From NCBI GenBank assembly GCA_945861435.1, contig CAMAUX010000008.1, positions 1-64,000 of the forward strand: a stretch of 64,000 bases of DNA. The letters run 5' to 3'. Shown piece after piece: positions 58,697 through 64,000 of this stretch. Made by a program: the position numbers and the translations under genes. Below the pieces are notes generated by a model. The model worked only from the letters and a program-made list of their open reading frames with translations, was not told where the DNA came from and made no database searches. Every line of letters starts with the position of its first letter. The first letter of the stretch is position 1. This DNA comes from Chthoniobacter flavus (GTDB lineage: Bacteria > Verrucomicrobiota > Verrucomicrobiia > Chthoniobacterales > Chthoniobacteraceae).

Positions 58697-60070
58697 TTAG
58701 ACGAGCTTCCATCCCGCGCGGTACTCGCGCTGGAGCAGCTGGTTGGCGGCCTCGTTGTCCGTCTTGCCGCTCAGGTGATCCCACTTGATCTGCCGACCCG
58801 AGCGGTAGGCAACGCCTCCGAGGTGATTGGCAATGGTCAGGAGACCCGAGTAGCTGAAGTCGCATGGCGCTTTTTTCCCCGCCCGCACACACTCGACAAA
58901 CTGTTGCTGATGGCTCGGCCCGTCTTCGATGGTTTTTGCGGGGCGCTTGAATTCCTGGACCTTGTCATCAAGCAGGAGGAGGTGGCCGCCGTAATTTGCG
59001 AGGACCATTCCGCGTTCGCCAATGAAGAGGGAGCCGTCCTTCCACTGCGGGATTTTTCCCTCGGTCCAGATCTTCGGTTTGTCGGTGCCCTGATACCAGT
59101 GGTGGGTGAGAGGAGCGAGGTCGCCTCGCTGTCCGTAGGTCCACGTGGCGCGCATGTTTGCGGGGGCGATCTCCGGGTGCGGTGCGGGACCGTGTCCCTC
59201 GACAGTGAGCGGGTGGTCGAGCTTGAGCGCCCAAAACGGGAGGTCGTTGGAGTGGCTGCCGAGGTCGCTCATGGTTCCATTGGCGAAGTTCCAGTAGCGG
59301 TACCAGCGGGGCCCGGGAAAATAGATCTCGTGGTAGGGGCGCATCTGGGCCGGGCCGATCCACAAATCCCAATCCAGTTCCGTGGGGACGGGCATCGCCT
59401 CGGAGGGCATTTTATCGATGTAGTCGAGCATTGAGCTTTTGGAGAAAAGGTCCCCGTTCGCCTCGGCCTCCGCGCGGGACTGCATCCCCCAGGAACGGGA
59501 GACCCATGTGTGGACCTCCTTGATCTGGCCGATGACGCCGCTCTGGATGAGTTCAACCGTCCGGTGGTACGCGGGGGCTGAATGCATCTGGGTTCCCATC
59601 TGGGTGATGACGTTCGCCTTTCTGGCTTCCTCCATCACCATGCGGCACTCGTGAACATCGCGTGTCAGGGGTTTTTCACAATACACGTGCTTGCCCGCGC
59701 GCAGCGCTGGGATGATTGCGAAGGCGTGGGTGTGTTCCGTGGTGGCGATGAACACGGCGTCGATGTCGTCCATCTTGGTGTGCAGTTCGCGGAAATCCCG
59801 GTAGGTGCGCACGCCTGGGAACTGGGCTGCAGCGCGTTCGAGGTTTTTTGAATTCACGTCACACATCGCAACCATCTGCGTGAGATCGGCCATTTTCTTC
59901 ACCTCGCTGACATGCGAGCCGCCGCGCCCTCCGACGGCGATGCAGGCGACGTTGAGCTTGGAGTTGGGTGATTTGGCGGATGTGATTGCTGGAAATCCAA
60001 AGGCGGCGGCGCCGCCGGCTAGGAGTGAACGTTCAATGAAGGCTCTTCGGGAAACGCGGGGGGTGTTCAT
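58697..60070 (-). CDS. Gfo/Idh/MocA-family oxidoreductase with Tat signal
   Basis: A 457-residue protein. The twin-arginine signal SRRAFIERSLLAGGAAAFGF is followed by the NAD-binding strand NVACIAVGGRGGSHVSEVKK. HVYCEKPLTRDVHECRMVME carries the catalytic EKP motif. Further landmarks are TQMGTQMHSAPAYHRTVELI, GTMSDLGSHSNDLPFWALKL and LTIANHLGGVAYRSGRQI. This is the typical secreted verrucomicrobial/planctomycete Gfo/Idh/MocA layout. Tat export suggests it folds with NAD(P) before export. Likely substrates are sugars or polyols outside the cytoplasm. It stands alone; no operon partner is evident. Confidence 0.9.
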   Translation of the reverse strand: MNTPRVSRRAFIERSLLAGGAAAFGFPAITSAKSPNSKLNVACIAVGGRGGSHVSEVKKMADLTQMVAMCDVNSKNLERAAAQFPGVRTYRDFRELHTKMDDIDAVFIATTEHTHAFAIIPALRAGKHVYCEKPLTRDVHECRMVMEEARKANVITQMGTQMHSAPAYHRTVELIQSGVIGQIKEVHTWVSRSWGMQSRAEAEANGDLFSKSSMLDYIDKMPSEAMPVPTELDWDLWIGPAQMRPYHEIYFPGPRWYRYWNFANGTMSDLGSHSNDLPFWALKLDHPLTVEGHGPAPHPEIAPANMRATWTYGQRGDLAPLTHHWYQGTDKPKIWTEGKIPQWKDGSLFIGERGMVLANYGGHLLLLDDKVQEFKRPAKTIEDGPSHQQQFVECVRAGKKAPCDFSYSGLLTIANHLGGVAYRSGRQIKWDHLSGKTDNEAANQLLQREYRAGWKLV

Positions 60071-60309
60071 AAGTGGGGTGATGTCCTTGAGCGTTGGTCA
60101 TGCACGCAGGTTTCGGCAATCCGAAAGGCGGTGCCGTTTTGAGAATTCGCCTTTTGGCAACTTTGCAGCAGAGGCGGCGGCTGGACTGGGTAAAGGCACT
60201 GGATAAGGTGCCGCTCAGAATGTGGAGTTCCCTGGCGGGTGTGAGGGAAAGCGGAAATTGATTTTGCTTTTGTCGGGCTTTGGACGCTGACGCCATTTTC
60301 TACGCAGCA

Positions 60310-60711
60310 TCACACCTGCACGACGATTAACCCGCGCACGCGTTCGAATTCGCTGGCGTTGCCGGTGGCGAGGGGAAGGCCGTGCGTCATGGCGGTGGCG
60401 GCGATCCACAGATCGTTCGCCCCGATCAACTCGCCCCTCGTCGCAAGATCCCGGTAAACTGCGCCGTAGATCCACCCGGTCTCACGGGTGATTTCCAGCA
60501 TCTCATAGGGAGCCAAGGCTTCGTCCCAAAGCCCGCGATCGGCCATGGAAATGCCGGAGCAAAACTCGCCTGCGATGGTGGGCGTGATGCAAATGCGTCC
60601 CTGAGGAAGCTTTTCAAGAAAGCTCGTGGCAGGTCCGGTTTCTCCTTTGCGCAACTCGCGCTCCAATTGGATTAAGACGTTGGTATCGAGGATCACGCTG
60701 GGTCTTCCCAC
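60310..60711 (-). CDS. VapC-like PIN-domain toxin, intact copy
   Basis: A 133-residue PIN toxin, starting at GTG 60711. VILDTNVLIQLERELRKGET holds the first acidic residue, ITPTIAGEFCSGISMADRGL the conserved glutamate, and GANDLWIAATAMTHGLPLAT the later acidic residues, with a normal C-terminus. It overlaps the antitoxin by 19 bases. It is the intact paralogue of the broken gene at 49364-49765. Confidence 0.88.
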   Translation of the reverse strand: MGRPSVILDTNVLIQLERELRKGETGPATSFLEKLPQGRICITPTIAGEFCSGISMADRGLWDEALAPYEMLEITRETGWIYGAVYRDLATRGELIGANDLWIAATAMTHGLPLATGNASEFERVRGLIVVQV

Positions 60712-60941
60712 GGATTGTTCGGAGGAGAATCGGTGCGATCCGCCTCCTCCAAGCGAGTCAGATCGTGCTCACTCAGGAAGCGTCGCCGTTCCCGCAGGAC
60801 GGCGACCACGGAGGCACCGTCTCTGGGAGCGCCTGGGAGGATGCATCGGCGCACGACTGACGAGAAAGATTCACGTCCGCGCTTGGCCGCTGCGAGCTTT
60901 TGATAAGCGTCGAGTTCCAAGGTGATGGTCTTTGTTGCCAT
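60693..60941 (-). CDS. VapB-like antitoxin, intact copy
   Basis: An 82-residue antitoxin. ITLELDAYQKLAAAKRGRES is the DNA-binding start, and RRFLSEHDLTRLEEADRTDS the toxin-binding tail. The start at 60941 is chosen over longer frames because it is conserved in both copies. No Shine-Dalgarno sequence precedes it; the -10 box ends seven bases before the start, suggesting a leaderless message. Confidence 0.85.
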   Translation of the reverse strand: MATKTITLELDAYQKLAAAKRGRESFSSVVRRCILPGAPRDGASVVAVLRERRRFLSEHDLTRLEEADRTDSPPNNPWEDPA

Positions 60942-61427
60942 GCACGAATCATACACGAATTGGAATGGACTGCAATTTTTGGAGGATGAGATGTGGGTGG
61001 CGCGCCCCAAGCGCCCGTCGCCTCTCCCTCGCCGCCTCAGCTTTCGAGCACACTCCCGTGAGGGAAAAGCGCTGCCCCTGTGCAAACCATTCCCACAAAA
61101 AGTCCTGCTTCAGCGGAGCGCATGTTGGGAAGCACCTGCTTCGAGTCGCGCATGAACTGGGAAGACTCCAAGGCAGGACGTGGGTGGGCGAGTTGCGCGC
61201 AGAGATGCGGGAACGCGCCCGCCACCTCCCGAAAGCAAACGTTCCCGCATGCGGGCAAAGTGCCCGCGCTCTTTTCGTCGTTGATAATTCCCGACGTTGC
61301 CTCCCTGCGCATGGTGAGCCCTCACGGAGCATCTTTTCCCGAACTCCGCTCTGACCATGTCCCGCCTGAACTGTTTCAAGCGACGGGAGTAGCGACAACA
61401 ACAGGGCTGCGTCTGGGGGGAGAGGGA
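60942..61427. other. Intergenic region with hairpins
   Basis: About 490 bases. The left 35 bases belong to the vapB promoter. At 61251-61267 GCGGGCA and TGCCCGC form a perfect 7-bp hairpin followed by GCTCTTTT, like a terminator on the + strand with no + gene before it. The + strand becomes strongly G-rich again near 61.4 kb. Confidence 0.5.
60948..60975 (-). promoter_or_regulatory. Promoter of the intact vapBC copy
   Basis: Minus-strand reading: TTGCAG (-35), 16 bases, TATGAT (-10), with two ATTCGTG direct repeats over the -10 and start region as likely operator half-sites. The expected start point falls at the ATG, so the mRNA would have no leader. In the duplicate at 49996-50028 the boxes read TCGCAA and TCTGAT. 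Confidence 0.6.
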
Positions 61428-61841
61428 TTACGGATTGGGGGTTATGAAGGGGTTGAAGATGGGGAGGTTGAGATTTTCAAAGTCGCGGGTGTTGCGGGTG
61501 GCAAGGATGGCTTGGTGGGTGGCGGCGGTGGCGGCGATCAGGAGGTCGGCTTGGGTGCGGGTCTGGCCTTGATTTGCGAGCGCGCCGCGCATTTCACCGG
61601 CGCGGATGGCGATGCGGGCATCGATGGGGAGACATTCGCAGCGGGCGTCGACGAAGCGGTTGAGCCAGTCGCGTTTTTGGTGGAGGTGTTTGCGCAGCAG
61701 TCCGAAGTGGAGTTCTTCCAAAGAGAGGACGCTGAGGAGGATGGTGTCCTGAGCTTCGAGCCAGCGCCGCACATTCTGCTGCGGGTGGGGGCGCATGAGT
61801 TCGCTGATGATGTTGGTGTCGCAGAGAAAACTCGTGGCCAT
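61428..61841 (-). CDS. VapC/FitB-like PIN-domain toxin
   Basis: A 137-residue PIN toxin. FLCDTNIISELMRPHPQQNV is the FitB-like opening with the first acidic residue; LLSVLSLEELHFGLL carries the glutamate; TQADLLIAATAATHQAILAT and RNTRDFENLNLPIFNP complete the active site. It follows the Phd-type antitoxin by two bases, a normal operon. Intact; the RNA target is unknown. Confidence 0.9.
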   Translation of the reverse strand: MATSFLCDTNIISELMRPHPQQNVRRWLEAQDTILLSVLSLEELHFGLLRKHLHQKRDWLNRFVDARCECLPIDARIAIRAGEMRGALANQGQTRTQADLLIAATAATHQAILATRNTRDFENLNLPIFNPFITPNP

Positions 61842-61843
61842 GC

Positions 61844-62122
61844 TCAGTCGAAATCGGGTTGTGGGCGGTTCACGCGGGGCGGCGGATCGCCGAAGTCGGG
61901 TTCCGTTTGGTTGATGCCGTCGAGTTCAGAGAGCAGGGCGGCCATGGTCGGGCGCTCGGTTTGGGATTGGAAGCGCTGGTAGGCGCGGAACTCGTCTATG
62001 CCAATGACGGCGGCCACAGGCTTGTTGCGGCTGTAGAGAAGCTGGGGGGATTTGCCGCTGGCCTGCACAAGTTCGGAAAAGCGGGCCTTGGCTTCGGCAA
62101 TTTTCCAGCCAGAGTTGGTCAT
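61844..62122 (-). CDS. Phd/YefM-type antitoxin
   Basis: A 92-residue antitoxin. SGWKIAEAKARFSELVQASG and SPQLLYSRNKPVAAVIGIDE are the Phd/YefM DNA-binding core, with a disordered C-terminal toxin-binding tail (DPPPRVNRPQPDFD). The start at 62122 begins the family. AT-rich DNA, including TATAAT directly before the ATG, precedes it and likely holds the operator-promoter. Confidence 0.87.
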   Translation of the reverse strand: MTNSGWKIAEAKARFSELVQASGKSPQLLYSRNKPVAAVIGIDEFRAYQRFQSQTERPTMAALLSELDGINQTEPDFGDPPPRVNRPQPDFD

Positions 62123-62456
62123 ATTATATAGTCTTAATGACCAGATTAAAAAGTCAAGAGTGGGGCGTGTAATTGGGTCGGCGAACTTGCCTGCAATGCG
62201 GGGATCAAGTGGGGGGGCAGACTTGAGAATTCGGAAAAGTTCGGGGGCGACGATGGGGCCGTGCGGGCGGCGAATTTTTTTGGGCGGCTGGATGAGCGCT
62301 GGTTTTGGGTGCGGGCTGTTCTTCAGCGGTGCACCGGAAAAGGGCGGAATGCGGACGTGTGGCGTGGAGTGGTTCCGGGGGCTTGCGGCCGTGCAATTCT
62401 TCTGGGAAGGCTGTGAAGTAATGCGATCCCCTTTTTCGGCCCTGCCATGAATCCTC
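62123..62456. other. Intergenic region with a dispersed 30-bp repeat
   Basis: About 330 bases. The left 35 bases are AT-rich and probably the promoter of the antitoxin-toxin pair. The 30-base repeat at 62328-62357 matches 50038-50067. No gene is supported. Confidence 0.5.
62328..62357 (+). repeat. 30-bp dispersed repeat, copy 2
   Basis: Matches 50038-50067 at 28 of 30 positions in the same orientation. Confidence 0.65.
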
Positions 62457-62783
62457 ATGACTAATGCGGGGGATTGTGCGGATTCCGCAGATGGCGGTCA
62501 GCCCGCCCTTTATTTGGAGTACGGTACGGATGCTTCGCGCTGCACGCGCTTTGAGCTTTCGGAAAACGGGATGTGCTTTGCGTCGCGGTGGGGGTTCGCG
62601 CTCGGGATGCAACTAGGCGTGGTACTGGTGGCTGACGGAGCGGGCGCCCGCGCGGGAAGGGTGGCCGTGGAGGGGGTGGTGGTGGGGTGCGAGGAGGAGG
62701 GGGCGGGCATCGAGCGCACCTACCGGACGACGCTTTTTTTTCCGGAATGTCCGGAGGCAGTGCGTGCGTTCCTGCCGCAGTGA
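62457..62783 (+). CDS. Small PilZ-like protein
   Basis: A 108-residue protein. RCTRFELSENGMCFASRWGF, LGMQLGVVLVADGAG, VAVEGVVVGCEEEGAG and YRTTLFFPECPEAVRAFLPQ give the strand order and LSxxG-like motif of PilZ domains. The usual c-di-GMP arginine pair RxxxR before it is not clear, so ligand binding is uncertain. The start at 62457 is the only convincing ATG. It is convergent with the FtsK-like gene at the window end. No partner is adjacent. Confidence 0.5.
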   Translation: MTNAGDCADSADGGQPALYLEYGTDASRCTRFELSENGMCFASRWGFALGMQLGVVLVADGAGARAGRVAVEGVVVGCEEEGAGIERTYRTTLFFPECPEAVRAFLPQ

Positions 62784-62879
62784 GGGTGCAGGGAGGCTGG
62801 GGGGAGCTGGATGCTGCGGGATCCTCAGGCGGCGATTTGCAACGGAATCGTTCCGGCTCAGGAGGCGTTGGTGCGTCGT

Positions 62880-64000
62880 TCAGGAGGGGGGCAGGAGCAG
62901 GCGTGCGCGGAGGCGTGCGCCGATTTCTGCGAGCCATGCGGAGTCCGGGAGTGCGTAGGGGCGGAAGGTTTCGAGGGAGCCGAGTTGCTGGTTGGAGTAG
63001 AGGGCGCGGTGGAGGCCGAGGGAGGCGGCCTGCGGGGAGTCGACGAGGCTGGCGGAATCGTTGGCGCTCATTTGGAAGATAACGCGCATTTCGAATTCGG
63101 CGAGAGCCTTGCGGCTGAGGCAGCGCTGGACGGAGGCGAGGCTGTCGAGGGAGGCGATGAGGTGCATGCCGACGGCGCTGCCGTTGGTGATGAGCTCGTT
63201 GAGGAGGAGGCCGGGGTTGGGGGCGTCGTCGGAGCCGCTGAAGGCGAATGCCGCGTCTTCGTCGTAGCGCAGCTTGCGGTTGCGGTGCAGGCCCGGGGCG
63301 AAGAGGAAGAGGATGGGGCGTGAGGCGGCGGCGGTGTCGTCGGAGGTCCGGAGCTTGAGTTCCGCGCCGAGGCGTTCCATGACGGCGACGGCTTCGTTGC
63401 CGGCGGCGCAGGAGACGGGGTGGGGGATTTGAGCGAGGAGTTGTTCGAGGAAGAGGGCTTCGGTGGAGTCCGGCGAAGCGCAGTGGAGGAGGTGGAACTC
63501 TGCGGAGCCGATGGGGAATTGGGCTGCGAGAGCGAGGAGGGAGAAGGCGATGAGGGCGAGTGCGGCGTCCTCGCGCTGGCCTGCGATGAGGAGGTGTTGT
63601 CCGCTTTGGCGGGTGAAGCGGACTTCGGTGGGGCCTTTGATGGCGTTGGGGGTGCCGAGCCATGCGCGTGGCGCGGTGGCGGGAGCGGGGGCTGGGGCGG
63701 TCGGGGCAAGGAGGGAGTCGAATTCGGTGTTCTCGCGGATATCGGCTGGGGCGTTGCCTTCGAAGACGACGGGTGGGTGGAAGGGGGAGGGGAGTTGTTG
63801 GGAGAGGAGGGTGATTTGGCGGAGGTGGCGGTCGCGTTCTTCGTCGGAGAGCCAGACGACTTGGAAGGGGCTGTTGCCCTCGAGGGCGCCCGCGGCGTCG
63901 TTGTAGATGCCTTCGCCGGGGCGTGAGAGGAGGCGCGGGGCGGCGTTGTTCTCATCCATGATGAGGTAGGAATCGGCCTCGTTGCACTGGAGGGCGATGC
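62880..64000 (-). CDS. FtsK/SpoIIIE-like ATPase, C-terminal part (5' end outside window)
   Basis: The frame is open through the right window edge and reads IALQCNEADSYLIMDENN at the edge. It continues RLLSRPGEGIYNDAAGALEG, SPFQVVWLSDEERDRHL and, after a linker, TRQSGQHLLIAGQREDAALA. Here the P-loop-like position lacks the GKS/T triad, as in the last, degenerate ATPase module of FtsK/EssC-type proteins. RPILFLFAPGLHRNRKLRYD and MHLIASLDSLASVQRCLSRK follow the FtsK order. It is probably the end of a multi-module translocase. The upstream catalytic module lies beyond the window. Confidence 0.65.
   Translation of the reverse strand, partial: IALQCNEADSYLIMDENNAAPRLLSRPGEGIYNDAAGALEGNSPFQVVWLSDEERDRHLRQITLLSQQLPSPFHPPVVFEGNAPADIRENTEFDSLLAPTAPAPAPATAPRAWLGTPNAIKGPTEVRFTRQSGQHLLIAGQREDAALALIAFSLLALAAQFPIGSAEFHLLHCASPDSTEALFLEQLLAQIPHPVSCAAGNEAVAVMERLGAELKLRTSDDTAAASRPILFLFAPGLHRNRKLRYDEDAAFAFSGSDDAPNPGLLLNELITNGSAVGMHLIASLDSLASVQRCLSRKALAEFEMRVIFQMSANDSASLVDSPQAASLGLHRALYSNQQLGSLETFRPYALPDSAWLAEIGARLRARLLLPPS

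Noticed and set aside
61251-61275. Terminator-like hairpin as evidence for a plus-strand gene
   Set aside because: No plausible plus-strand gene ends near it; it may be a stray repeat.

Overview
The window is GC-rich bacterial DNA, most likely from the Planctomycetes-Verrucomicrobia-Chlamydiae group and probably Verrucomicrobiota. The evidence is two DUF1592/DUF1552 gene pairs with c-type heme sites, a Tat-type Gfo/Idh/MocA oxidoreductase, a large FG-GAP repeat protein, a DUF4838 protein, and an M56 peptidase fused to secretin-like modules. The group assignment rests on family content only. No rRNA or tRNA genes were recognised.

Layout. 0-5.1 kb is gene debris: a frameshifted DDE transposase, an intact VapBC pair, a frameshifted GntR regulator, a nupC/deoA chimera and a truncated IS91-type transposase. 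5.5-31.1 kb is an ordered core-like segment. It holds DUF6172-engB-rsgA with 4-nt overlaps, a CHASE3/PAS histidine kinase, a Spy-like protein, a tandem 314-bp repeat, a porin, a sulfonate-type ABC operon with DUF2292 and an M14 peptidase under an Rrf2 regulator, an Rcp1-type response regulator, pdxH, lysA, a BlaI/M56 pair with dyad operators, and a polysaccharide O-acetylation-like locus (SGNH, FHA-SGNH, two AlgX/AlgJ-like proteins, AlgI-like MBOAT). An AEC transporter ends this part.

32.1-61.4 kb reads differently. The + strand is G-rich on both sides regardless of gene direction, but is balanced or C-rich here. I read this as a candidate acquired island. It carries a DUF3482 GTPase/DUF2868 pair, secreted proteins, two DUF1592-DUF1552 pairs in opposite order, a two-component system with a sugar-binding-like sensor, an FG-GAP protein, a DUF4838/CBM9-like protein, a Gfo/Idh/MocA protein, several toxin-antitoxin modules, a MITE-like element and several dispersed repeats. 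The VapBC module is duplicated; one copy has a stop codon in the toxin and a weakened promoter.

61.4-64 kb returns to the G-rich pattern with another toxin-antitoxin pair, a small PilZ-like protein and the 3' part of an FtsK-like ATPase cut by the window end.

The most interesting candidate system is the acetylation locus at 23.6-31.1 kb. Its FHA-SGNH protein and an AlgJ-like protein, encoded on opposite strands, appear to share a C-terminal domain. All statements come from reading the sequence; no database search was run.
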